DNA from: Saturnia japonica
Taxonomy: Eukaryota > Arthropoda > Insecta > Lepidoptera > Saturniidae
Direction of reading: 5' to 3'
DNA: 64,000 nucleotides
NCBI GenBank assembly: GCA_033032175.1
Contig: CM065318.1
Coordinates: 682,001-746,000 of the forward strand
The stretch's first letter is position 1. Every line of letters begins with the position of its first letter. Positions 50,033 to 60,409 of this stretch are shown here, in pieces. The position numbers and the translations under genes were made by a program. The notes below the pieces were generated by a model. That model made no database searches and had not been told where the DNA came from. It saw only the letters and a list, made by a program, of their open reading frames with translations.

Positions 50033-50038
50033 AATAAA
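50033..50038 (+). terminator. Poly(A) signal for RpS9
   Basis: AATAAA lies only 3 bp after the RpS9 stop codon, giving a very short 3' UTR, which is common for ribosomal protein mRNAs. Confidence 0.7.
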
Positions 50039-50764
50039 CCTAACCTTTATAATTAATTATTGTTTTATTTGAATATTACCTTATTTGTTATAATAAAAAC
50101 TAGTTGTGCTCACGGCTCTGCTCGCGTGAACTACAGTATGCCGTTGGTATTTTTTCAAAAATTGTTCTGATAAGTTACCTACCTTACTTACATACTTTTT
50201 CATAGTATGCATTTAGCGAAAAGCTGTTATTTTAACTTTACAGAGACATTTCAATTTTATTTATTTGTATAGATGTATAAACAAATGAAAAATTGATTTC
50301 TCTGTTGGCATAGTTTAGGTAAGTACCACACTTGTATATTACACACTACATTCTATTGTAATATACCTAAATGATTTGAATTTTTTAGACTTCTACTCTG
50401 TTCTTTATTGATGTCAATGCCCTTGATCTGAACCCGCGGTAACGTGTCAAGTCAAGTTCATGAAAACTGGCGAGCGGTACCGTGTGTAATATAACTTTTG
50501 ACCCCCTCATAACTCAAAAACAATTTCACATAAACATGTTAAATTTGGCTCGTATATTGAAACTTGCGAGATACATATTATGTGCTCCAAGTTTCATACA
50601 ACCCACCTCAAACAGATAATTAGATATTAACGCCCAAAAATCGTCATTTTTATGAATGACTAGTTGACCCGCGCAACTTCGTCTGCGTCACAAAACTACC
50701 TATATACTCGCTAACGAGAGGTCTGCGTCTTAAAAGAGCGAGAGGGAAAGGGTTAGAGAGAGTG

Positions 50765-51250
50765 GCTTTTTTTTTCTTTTTTTTTTTGAACTGACTACAC
50801 TGTTAGCCTTAGGGGCCCTAAAGCCGCTGCGGCTTTTACAGCTTCACCGGACTTGGGGGCGAGCGCAGAGGGCACTCAGCCGCGAAAGTTTTGTGGACGA
50901 CTCGCACGAGGGTGCCAAAGTGGCCGGACCTCGGCTCGGGCGGTCGCCGCGTTCGCAAATAGGTCGCGATCTAATCGAATCCCTACACCTACGATTCCTC
51001 CTGGGAGGAAGGAAGGAACCGTGCGTATGTGTATTCAGTAATCGGAATGTTTCTACACTAACTAGCGCTAACTAACTAGCGTAAAAAAAGAAAAAAAAAG
51101 GTCCCTCACAGAACCTATGTACCTATGTGGTGTGCACGTGTGTATGTTCATACGTGTGTATTGTTGTATGTAGGTAGCTAAGTGATGCACGTACAGTGTC
51201 ACTTGTATCGCGCGGGCGGTTGCCTGGCCCAAGGGTTTCACACCGAGGAA
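50765..51250 (-). repeat. Poly(A)-tailed retroposon, copy 2
   Basis: Read on the - strand this carries GAGGTCCGGCCACTTTGG, CGCGGCTGAGTGCC, AAGTCCGGTGAAGCTGTAAA and CCTAAGGCTAACAGTGTAGT, and then ends in an A-rich tail at 50768-50788. The first part is GC-rich. It matches 34968-35332. The 5' boundary is uncertain. Confidence 0.55.
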
Positions 51251-52280
51251 CGGACCTAGGCTTGGGTTACCGCTAGAGAGGGTGGACGTGACGGGTGTGC
51301 GGGAGCGAAGTTGACCGCCCGCCCTCTGCGGAGAGAGCGGTGGTTACGCGGGCGTGGGCGCTGGCACGCTCTGTTTGGAGAGACGGATGTGTAATATTTA
51401 TTCGCATTTTCGATGTGATCGTCGGGATCAATAAAAATGTTGCGCGGGAGAGAGTGGCTCGTAGGCAACGTATTTAGGTACCGCCCGCCTCTCACATTCT
51501 GCGTAAATATTAATGCACTCGCGGTACGTACATGATCATTAGGTATTTTGCTGCCGAGTTGTTTTAAAACTGTAATATCCTAAGATATTTATTTAAATCA
51601 ATTTTGTTCAAAATAAATACTTGTGATGAATATCGTATTTATTTCGATAAGGATTAATAAAAAACACCTTCGCAAATAATGTATTATTTTAGAACAAATT
51701 TTATTACCATAAAAAGGTTATATTTAGTAAACTAAAAGATAGGCACATGCTATCGCGGACTTCTTTAGAACTTTTTATTAGAAACAATTCCATAGCACAC
51801 GATTGTTGCGTAACTTTAACCATTTACACAGCGAACGCAATGGAAGCTCTCAAAAGAAATACAATTTTGCCGTTTTTCCAACATTTTTCATTGATGCTCT
51901 GCTCCTATTGAATATAGCGTGCTGTTATATCACCTTCCTGGATAAATGGGCTATTCAACATTAAAACATTTTTTCAATTCGAACCAGTAGTTCCTGAGAT
52001 TAGCGTGTTTAACCATACAAACAAACAACTCTTCAGCTTTGTAATATAAGTATAGATTTAGCGCACGTCAATAGTGTAAGATCGTTACTTGGAAATAAGT
52101 AATTATATAATAGGCCGTGGTTTTTATGATGAAGTAACTTTTGTTCGTAAGGACTAATATTAATGCGATGCCAAAAAATAATGCTCAATCACTTTTTAAT
52201 TTTCAACAAATTAATGTTAGTAACAAAATATCATATTTTGACTTATGTAAGAGATAGACATATGCTAACGCCGAATTTTG

Positions 52281-52670
52281 TCGTGACGTCTTATAATTCG
52301 ATGGAGCCGGCTGCACGCACGAAAAATCATGACTCATGCGGCGTTACCTCGCTCTGAGGCGTTCCATTTAAGGCTTGAAGTGCAAGCGAGAGCGCGGAAC
52401 GAGCGACAAAGAGGCACAATCGGCCTCCGCGTTCGGCAGCGTTCGACATCTGTCTCTCTCCTACTTGAGTGAGCGATGCGTCCGCGTGGACAGCTGCTGT
52501 ACAATAATACATTTACATGTTTTCGTCAAGTATGAAATGCAGTGAAAAGTGAATGTGGTGTCAATTGTTTATAGCAACGATAATTGCGGCGATAAAGGTA
52601 ATGATTCTTTCGATATTATTTGAAAAATGATACCATTCCATCAGTATTTTCTTATGACGTTGTCACGTTC
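52281..52670. mobile_element. TIR element copy 2 (uninterrupted)
   Basis: It matches the two halves of the split element at 32224-34160: ATTCGATGGAGCCGGCTGCA, GGCGTTACCTCGCTCTGAGG, GCGAGAGCGCGGAACGAGCG, AATGATACCATTCCATCAG. It serves as the empty-site reference for the hAT-like insertion, reading GGCTGCACGCACG with a single GGCTGCAC. Confidence 0.75.
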
Positions 52671-53981
52671 AACTATCGTCAGTAAACTGACTTTTTTAAA
52701 AATATATAGTAAGGACCAATAATTTTGTAGAACATTGTATTTACGTATCATTAACGATTACGCCAGAGCACGCGGCTGAAACAGTCAGTCTTACTTAACA
52801 AAAATCAATATTTAAGGCCAGCTGAGAGTTTAGCCTAATGTTAGATAGCCTATACTATTCCTCGTGAGTTTGGTTATCATATACAAAAAAAAATTTCGAA
52901 TCCGACTGGTAGTTCCAGAGATTAACGTACTTACACAAACAAACAAAAAACATTTCCTCTATAATATCATATACCTAAAGCATAGATTAGTATATATTTA
53001 TTTATTGTGCTTATGTTATAGATTACAGACTAATGATATTAAAACAAAATGTAATTATTTTGATAACCCTAAACATAACACCCCACCCGCATTTTCATGC
53101 TTTAGGTTGTCAGAAAATTGTTATTGATGGTTTATTTGTCTTAACAGTAAATAATGATAATTTATTATCTACCAAACGCTATTTTCAATGTATTGTAGAT
53201 AGATATAATATAAAAAATCGGAATAAGTTAAAAATAAAGAAATACATCTCGTTTTATTAGAAAAATAATTTAATGATGAGGTGAAAATATTGGATATTAC
53301 CATAAAGTATATAAAATCTATGGATATGACACAACCCATAGACAAAATCGAGTTATCGATTTAAACAAACATTATTTTATCCCAGTGACCATTTGAGTAT
53401 TTAAACGCCTTTTTATTGTTAATGTATAACCAAAATAACAGTTGGGAACTTTTAAGTAATAGAGTTACTTGGTCTTGAAATAGTTGGCTCCGTTACTTTG
53501 TCTTCGTACTTTCGATTAAAGAAGCATAACTACCAAATTGATATATTATAGTCGTTCAAAGCGACAGCTGGCGAAGCTGTGATCGGGTCTGAATGGTTTC
53601 ATCCCGCACTGACACACGAGCCGTTGCAACGTAGTCATCCTTGACTGGTCTCAGATTTACGGTCCTGTTGCAGGTTGGTTATAAACTACAGACTGATGAC
53701 TTAACATCAAGTGAACTATTGCTTGCTTTAACTCATTTCTTATCATCAATAACATTCTACTAAAATTGTTACTTATATTACAAAAAAAAAACTTTTGCCG
53801 GTCTTTACACACTCAACGATCAACAAATTGTCCTATGAAGTAAACTACACAATATAGTTGGCCTGAAGACATTTACCATTTAGCGGAGGTGTGAGGAACA
53901 GAGAGTAAAGCTCCTCATCCGACATAGAAAAGGGAGGATCCTCCGGCCAGACGGGTGCTACGTCTGGGGGCAGCTGCCCCA

Positions 53982-54294
53982 ACTGTTGTTTTTTTTTTTT
54001 TTGAACTGACTACACTAATTAGCCTTAGGGGCCCTATCCAAAAACAGAGCCGCTGCGGCTTTTACAGCTTCACCGGACTTGAGCCCGACTGTTGTTTTTT
54101 TTTTTATAACTGACTACACTGTTAGCCTTAGGGGCCCTATCCAAAAACAGAGCCGCTGCGGCTTTTACAGCTTCACCGGACTTGAGCCCGACTGTTGTTT
54201 TTTTTTTTTATAACTGACTACACTGTTAGCCTTAGGGGCCCTATCCTAAAACAGAGCCGCTGCGGCTTTTACAGCTTCACCGGACTTGGGGCCC
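53982..54294 (-). repeat. Three tandem retroposon 3' ends, each with its own poly(A)
   Basis: Units at about 53982-54087, 54088-54190 and 54191-54294 (106, 103 and 104 bp) each read, on the - strand, CAACAGTYGGG..., CCGGTGAAGCTGTAAAAGCC, CCTAAGGCTAACAGTGTAGT and a run of A. They match the last 100 bp of the retroposon at 34968 and 50765. Sequence identity between units is high, so the array is recent. Confidence 0.85.
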
Positions 54295-54414
54295 GATTGT
54301 TGTAGTCGGGTTCTTGTATATATACTCAACGATAGAGTTAATTTCTATAGCGCAATGTAAAGGATAGTAGGATGCGTCTTATGTGGCTCAATAGATGTCG
54401 CTACAACCATCTGT

Positions 54415-57128
54415 TCATAAAATTCCCCATCTAATAAAGTCGTTGACGATTCCATTTATTCTCTCAGGATACAGCTTGCCGATTTTATCAATTTTGAACG
54501 TTGTAAAATCGTCTTCTTTATTAATTTTCGGAGCGTCTTCCTCTTCCACCAACAACAGGGGCAATAGAAATACGATTATCACAAATACATGAGGTAGTTT
54601 CTGAAATGGAAAATAATATTATGATTTTTGATATTTGTATATATGGATATATTTGGATGTTTGGTAGTATGGTTTCAAGAAATCAAAATCAACTACCGAC
54701 GCTGGTGCAATGTTGCTAAGTCATATATTTAGGGCCTGGGAGGAGTCGGATGCAATTTGCGTGTTCTGTGATCTCTCAAAGGCCTTCGACTGCGTTGACA
54801 ACGGCACGCTTATTTTTAAACTGAAATACTATGGTATGCGTGGGACTTCTCTCGAACTGCTAATATTTTATCTAACAGACCGCTGTCTGAAAATAAATAT
54901 AAATGGCACAACCTTTTCGGGATCTTTAGCTACAATAGGCGTTCGTCAGGGCTCGATATTAGGACAATTTATGTTAGTCGTATATATAAAACAGTGCTGA
55001 CATGGTTCTTATTGCAGACGAAACTTCACTTATATTCAAAGTGAAAAGAATAGATTCAGAGGTTAGGCAATTAAATAATACTTTAGTTAAAGTTTCTGAT
55101 TTATTTGCTCTTAATAATTTACTGCTGAATGCAAACAAAACCAAATGTATGAGATTTGCCTTGCCTGATATTCCGAGTATCGATAGCAGCTTTATCAAGA
55201 TAGAAGGGAATTTAGTTTTTTTTTTTGCTACAGTTAAGGTGTCAAAACAAACATACGACCTGCCTGGGGTCAGCGACTACTCAACCCTAAGGATGTTTGG
55301 ATAGGTATCACTATCATCACTAGTAGGACATCACTAGGACATCGGCAACTTTAGACTTCCTACCCCAAGGAGCTCTGGATACCCTATTTACCGCAGGAAC
55401 ACAACACATGATTATTTAGCTGCGATTTTCTGCAGGATGGAGATATTAATTGATTATAAGGCACTTATGAACGTCAAACACTACTACCAGTTCGAAATAT
55501 ATCCCAGTCATCGAGAAGAGCTAAGAAGAAACTTGATCTGGTTTATCTTTTTTTTTTCAAATGTTACAAAAGGTAAGATGCCTGCTTGGTAATTGACAAA
55601 GAAGATTAATTTAATTAATACGGGCATAATACCATTTTTATTTCAAAGTCGAAATCTTCACGAGAATACAACTCGTCTGGTTTGAGACCCAGTCTCCGCA
55701 TCGCCAGGCTGAGCTCGGAGTAGTAGTGGTCGATGAGTGGTTGGTAGTGCTTAGCGCGAAACTCCTCGTCACTTCCCGTTAAGATGAAGTACAGCAAGTC
55801 TACCACTGGGCTACCGGCTCTTATTGTCTGGTAGTCCAAAATTCTTAAGTGGTAGGTGCCCTCCTGTAAAGATAAGTTACTTAAGAATGAAGTTTAACGT
55901 TTAAGCATCATTTTATCGTGATGTTGTGTTGATGTGTGCAATGTTAATTTTTTTAGTAAGATTACAATCGTTTTACAAACCAAAGTATTAGTAAAGTTAA
56001 AAAATAATGTACCTATGCGAATCCAAAATTATAATACTATACGAGTAATTTCAATAGACATATAAAGAAACACACAAAACAAGTGTTGTAATTACACAAT
56101 CTTTATGTATAAGTCCTAAAGAAATTACAATTTTACGAAAACAGATAAATCACTAAAAGACGCACAAGATTTTTATATTATAAGATTTCGTAAGAGTTGC
56201 CATGGCGGTGAACCCTTTTCCCGACCCACTTTATTACATCGATTTAAGAGTAGTAGAACTTGTGGAAGGAAATTATTAGGAAAACTGAATGCTTGTGGCT
56301 GTTTCCTATTCATAGAAAGTTTCCTACAAGTGAGAATAATTTAAATGTATCTAAATGTAATGTGACACTTACGTCATCTACTCTGTACATCAGGTTGCTC
56401 ATCCGGAAGTCACCGTGCATCAGAACAGTGCGTCGTAGCGGTTTAGCACATTCCGTGAGCTCGAAAGAAAAATCTAAATTTTCAAAAAAATTCTGAAACC
56501 GATCTTTATTTTTTTCATTGATCACTGAATATGCTGACTCTATACCACTGATCATGACCTTTTGCATGTTTTCTTTATCCATTTGAGAAAATTTTAGATT
56601 TTTCAGTGTTGTCTCAAATTCTTCTGCATACTCTTGTGCGAATCCAAAAGACAAGGCGTGAAGCTTAGCCATCTCCGTTATAGTCTTGTAGGCATAAGGC
56701 CTGTCTATTGATTTGAATCTATCATAAACACTATAACCTTGAATAGATAAATCCTCAAGTATTAAAGCTTCTTCTCCACGAGTCGAATTGTAACCGTAGA
56801 ACTTGGGGAACTCAAGTTTGTGCTCTTCGGGTACATTATGCTTTTCTTCTAATTGTCGGTAAACCTTAAATAATTTAGTATAAACAAAGGTTTCTGTCTC
56901 AAAAAAATTATCGGACCCTTGATTGCGGAATTTCTCACCCAAGTTAATTACTTTAACGAAGAGATTGAGCTGTTTGCTATCGTTCGAAATCGTCGCCAAG
57001 AAGAGCTGTGAGGTGTAATTACCGCCGCCACTAGATATCGGTTTTATCTTTACATCGTAATTAGAGAATTTGTTTTCTTCAGCAATTTCCTCAAGCGTGT
57101 CTCGAATAACTTTAGCAGAGTAATCCAT
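54415..57128 (-). CDS. CHK/ecdysteroid kinase-like protein (EcKinase family)
   Basis: EcKinase proteins are insect-expanded relatives of choline and aminoglycoside kinases; some phosphorylate ecdysteroids, many probably xenobiotics. Three exons join in phase: 57128-56373, 55863-55633, 54600-54415 (stop TGA), giving 390 aa, normal for the family. Visible motifs are SSGGGNYTSQLF (ATP-binding loop), FVKVINL (catalytic Lys), ALILEDLSIQGY, the Brenner box LMHGDFRMSNLMY (H238, D240, N245) and ILDYQ (D262). Exon 3 encodes the hydrophobic family block HVFVIVFLLPLLLVEEEDAP and ends ERINGIVNDFIRWGIL. Catalytic residues are intact, so it is likely functional. Substrate cannot be told from sequence. A decayed LINE lies in intron 2, on the opposite strand. 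Confidence 0.93.
54700..55310 (+). pseudogene. Non-LTR retrotransposon reverse transcriptase relic
   Basis: Two overlapping frames give RT motifs in order: ICVFCDLSKAFDCVD (motif 3, FxDxxKAFD), LKYYGMRGTSLELL, GSLATIGVRQGSILG (GVPQGSxLGP-type) and, after a frame break near 55000, MVLIADETSLIF where the YxDD-like motif should be, then NNTLVKVSDLFALNNLLLNANKTKCMRF. The active-site region is degraded and both ends are missing. It lies antisense in intron 2 of the kinase-like gene. Confidence 0.8.
55320..55445 (+). repeat. Dispersed repeat with GGAGCTCTGG core, copy 3
   Basis: CCAAGGAGCTCTGGATACCC, GCAGGAACACAACACATGA and TTATTTAGCTGCGATTTTCT match 3296-3497. It directly follows the LINE relic in intron 2 of the kinase-like gene, so it may be a 3' end of that element family. 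Confidence 0.55.
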
Positions 57129-57215
57129 TACTATAATTACTAAAGAACTTACAATCCGAAGTATTACTGAAAGTACTATTTGTTTACTATTTGGTTCATG
57201 TATCCTATAAGCTGC

Positions 57216-57223
57216 CTTTTATA
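57216..57223 (-). promoter_or_regulatory. TATA box of the kinase-like gene
   Basis: On the - strand TATAAAAG, in the context AAGTATAAAAGGCAGC, lies 88 bp before the start codon. This implies a transcription start near 57190 and a 5' UTR of about 60 nt. Confidence 0.55.
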
Positions 57224-57287
57224 CTTTGTTTACGATAACATCGTTTATTTAAAACTTAATAATCTATTATTATTACAATTAATAAAA

Positions 57288-57770
57288 TTGAAGTGTCTGT
57301 TTGTAATGTCAAAACAGTTTTTTACTAAATGCATTTGAAATTTATATAAGATACATATAAAAAAAGCCCATTTTAAAAATTTTTGTCTGTCTGTCTGTTT
57401 GTTCAGGGTAATCTCCGAATCGGTCGGACCGATAGATAGCTGATGATATAGGGAGTAACTTAGGCTACTTTTATTTTAGAAAAAAGAATTAGGCTTCCGC
57501 ACAAATAAAAAAAAAACTGGTCATGGTGAATCAATTCGGGCGCTTAAATGGCTTATGCTGAGTAAACCATAGAAGATATAGCAAATGAATGTAGTACATA
57601 GTAATAGGCATTAAAAAGGGTCTCAAAAAATCTGCGAGAGTATATATGTACCTTCTGAGGAACACCCACAATAAGCATTTTTGTCTTTAAAATAATCGGG
57701 AGCTGGGAGCAAGATTCGCGCGGACATTCTGTAGTCCACGTGAGCGAAGCCACGGGCACAGATAGTAAAA
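57288..57770 (+). repeat. Dispersed repeat family with CTTATGCTGAGTAAACCATA, copy 4
   Basis: It runs from AATTGAAGTGTCTGTTTGTA through TCTGTTTGTTCAGGGTAATC and CTTATGCTGAGTAAACC to TAGTCCACGTGAGCGAAGCC and GGGCACAGATAGT. It is nearly full length compared with 33125-33655 and fills much of the space between the kinase-like gene and the gypsy element. Confidence 0.65.
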
Positions 57771-58078
57771 GATAATTGTGTAAAGTAAGTATTTAAAAAT
57801 AAATCAATTATGACTATTGATAAGATTATATCAGCATTGTAGTTAGGTCTAGGTACTAATGCACTGATAACCAATTTTTACGACGCTTATACCACCTTGC
57901 TGGGCTTTTTCCACGACCACGTCATATTGGTTACTAGCTGTGCCCCACGGTTCCACCCGTGTTAGTTTTATCCGACAAACACTGGGCTGCCAACGGGCCC
58001 GTATAACCTATCATACCTAGTTGTTCTTCCCGCAAGTATAAATTATTTTAATTTTCATTGTCTCCTAAATTATATGCC
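57771..58078. other. Short unassigned stretch left of the gypsy element
   Basis: About 300 bp of AT-rich DNA with no coding motif or recognised repeat, apart from a GTTCTTCCCGCAAG fragment just before the LTR. Confidence 0.4.
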
Positions 58079-58426
58079 AGTGGTGTACTCCAGATTTCTC
58101 ACATAAAAAATAAATTTAATAATATACATAATATTTGCGCGATATGTAAATTTATTTAAAATTCAAAAACAGCAGTATGACGTGCCTACTGTACGGCAAG
58201 GCAACGTGACGCGAGCCGAGTCTACACGACGGCCGCCGACGACTGACGTCTACGAGGCACGAGCAAGACTAGTGTAAAAAGAAAAACATGGCTGAACGCA
58301 CGCTGGCTCTCTAGTACCTATTATTTTTATTGATTGTAAAGACTGATAATTTATAGTAAAAAAATATAATGCAAAAATACAGTGTTTGTATATTATCTCA
58401 GTATAAATACACTACAGTGGTGACCC
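58079..58426 (+). repeat. 5' LTR of the gypsy element
   Basis: It runs from GTGGTGTACTCCAGATTTC to ATAAATACACTACA, colinear with 63066-63402. The first base of the expected TGTGG start reads A here (AGTGG), so the terminus is mutated. It contains CAAGGCAACGTGACGCGAGC and CGGCCGCCGACGACTGACG, shared with the 3' LTR. Confidence 0.9.
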
Positions 58427-58427
58427 C

Positions 58428-58437
58428 TCAAACCGGA
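58428..58437 (+). other. Primer-binding site for tRNA-Trp (10-nt match)
   Basis: TGGTGACCCC, one base after the 5' LTR, is complementary to the 3' end of tRNA-Trp with its CCA. The match stops after 10 nt; the next bases (TCAAACC) differ from the tRNA complement (GACGTGA). The copy next to the 3' LTR, by contrast, matches for 39 nt. Confidence 0.75.
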
Positions 58438-58476
58438 CACTCACGGAATCAAGAAGAAACAAGACTCAAATAAAAA

Positions 58477-60024
58477 ATGGCAACGAATGAAAAAGACGCA
58501 ACGGATAACGCGGCGGCCTACATGGCGCCGACCGATGTATTTCGTGTTGGAGTTAAATTACCACCATTTTGGGCTGAAGAACCTGCCGTATGGTTTGCGC
58601 AGGTCGAAGGACATTTTTTGCTATCCCGGATCAGTGATGATAAAACTAAATTTTACTATATAGTGTCACAGCTAGAACATCGTTACGCAGCTGAAGTAAA
58701 AGATATCATTATTGCGCCGCCATCAGGGTCGAGTTACGAGACGCTTAAAACGGAACTCATAAAACGCCTGTCTCAATCACGCGAAAAAGAAGTGAAGCAT
58801 ATAGATTATTTATGTAGTAAGTTAAGAATATTATTAGGTAAACTTTATCATCTTAGTTTTAAAGTACCCATTAGCACGTTAAGATTGTTGTATATGTCTT
58901 TAGTTGATTCTATTTTTAGTTATGCACTGGACAGCTATGGTTTAACATCTAAAACAAATCTAGACAAACTAGAAACTTTACAAATAAGGTTCCTCAAACT
59001 GCTAGTAAGTAAGAAAACAAAAATTGACTGCAAAGGTGATTATAGAAAATTATTTAATATGTGCAAGATTTTACCAATTAGTCTAAAACATAAATTTCTT
59101 TTGGCTGTAAACCATCATGGCAGTGAAGAGCATAAAAACCTATCCAGTGTGATTAATAGTTATTGTACTCGATCTATGACCGCCGGCAAATATAATGTAC
59201 CTAAAGTATCTAATTACTTTGGTGATAGAACTATAAAAAAACGTTTACCATACATACTTAACAGTCTGCCGGCGGAAATTAGACACGAAACTGACAAAGC
59301 TATTTTTAAAAAAATGATTAAAAAATATTTGTTATCCACGCTGAGCTAATCACGGGTGCAGGCAACGTAATAGTGGCGTTCCATGAGTGGATAATATTGT
59401 AATGTGTAAATACAACATAAGACTCCGTTTGATCCCACAGTCAAACCGATCACACGGTTTTGTGGGACTATTTTTTAGAAATAAGATTATTACTTTACAA
59501 ATAAATAAATAAAAAAAAAAAAAAAAAAAAAGTTGCTCACACACGAAGAGCTGGGAGATCGTCGTCCATCGCAGTTTCTGCGACATTTACGTCACTTGGC
59601 TGGTTCTGGGATACCGGAAGAGTTTCTAAAAACGATATGGACCAGCAGACTGCCAACCCACGTGCAGACAGCCATAGCCTCCCAACCGCGCACCGACCTC
59701 AACAGCTTAGCGGACCTCGCTGATGCAGTAATGGATATAGTATCTCCACCGGTACAGATAGCTGCTGCAGCATACGCTCCTACGGCACACTGGGTCGCGT
59801 TATCAAAGCAAATGGCGGAACTTAAAAAGAAAGTAGATACACTAACAACCGAGGTCCATAAATTAAGATCACGTGCCCAAGGAATGCAGCACAACCGCAG
59901 CCGTAGTACTACACGTTCGCATTCTAATTATCGTCGCTTCCCATTGTGTTGGTACCACTATAAATTTGGATCAAAATCAAAAAGATGTCTGAAACCTTGT
60001 GATTACACTCCTCTTTATCACTGA
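58477..60024 (+). pseudogene. Ty3/gypsy gag, interrupted by a LINE
   Basis: The N-terminal part (58477 to about 58797) starts MATNEKDATDNAAAYM and contains KLPPFWAEEPAVWFAQVE, a typical insect gypsy gag opening. The C-terminal part (about 59533-60024) continues LLTHEELGDRRPSQFLRHLR and ends in a degenerate zinc-knuckle region (LCWYHYKFGSKSKRC). Both parts are in the same frame, but a 0.73-kb LINE with its own stop (59347-59349) separates them. The resulting open frame 58477-59349 is a gag-LINE fusion of 290 codons. Confidence 0.88.
58799..59531 (+). mobile_element. 5'-truncated non-LTR retrotransposon inserted in gag
   Basis: The insert encodes a region downstream of a LINE reverse transcriptase (RILLGKLYHLSFKVPISTLR, LDKLETLQIRFLKLL, YFGDRTIKKRLPYILNSLP), a stop at 59347-59349, a 3' UTR and a tail AATAAATAAAT plus about 20 A. 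It is 5'-truncated, as usual for target-primed insertion. The gag frame resumes right after the tail with TTGCTCACACACGAA. No clear target duplication is visible. Confidence 0.88.
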
Positions 60025-60400
60025 CCACAAAACTAAGACACAGTTTTTAGTTGACACAGGCAGCGACCTCTGTGTCTATCCAAAACGCTTAGTACATCAG
60101 AGACGACCTAAAACCGAATATACGTTGTATGCGGCAAACGGGACAAACATTGCAACATATGGATACGCTCACTTGGTACTCAACCTGGGATTACGCAGAG
60201 ACTTCCCCTGGCGATTCACGGTGGCCGACGTCACAAAGCCAATCATGGGCGTCGATTTCCTATCATTTTACAATTTGATGGGCGATGTCAGAAACCAGCA
60301 GTTAATAGATAACACCACTACACTAACATCGTCAGCAGCATCGGTACCTTCATCAGTCACAATTGCTTCAGTGAAGACAACGACAGGTGAATCAAAATAA
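59999..60400 (+). pseudogene. Ty3/gypsy aspartic protease region
   Basis: LVDTGSDLCVYPKRLV carries the DTGS catalytic motif and PIMGVDFLSFYNLM the second family block. The frame is shifted relative to gag, consistent with programmed or secondary frame change, and ends in an in-frame stop at 60398-60400, after which the same frame continues toward RT. Confidence 0.82.
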
Positions 60401-60409
60401 CTCAGCATC

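Larger units (their letters stand above)
50039..54414. other. Convergent intergenic region between RpS9 and the CHK kinase-like gene
   Basis: No cellular gene is recognised here. From about 50099 to 50660 there is an inverted relative of the repeats ending in GAGCGAAGCC (reverse complement: GAGCAGAGCCGTGAGCACAA). Then follow a poly(A)-tailed retroposon on the - strand (50765-51250), unassigned AT-rich DNA (51500-52270), a TIR element (52281-52670), small retroposon tails near 51985-52060 and 52895-52985 (GTAGTTCC.GAGATTA then ACAAACAAAC) and the tandem array at 53982-54294. Confidence 0.55.

Noticed and set aside
59592..59894. A 100-codon open frame antisense to gypsy gag, and others antisense to pol
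   Set aside because: They are shadows of the retrotransposon coding strand with no motif of their own.
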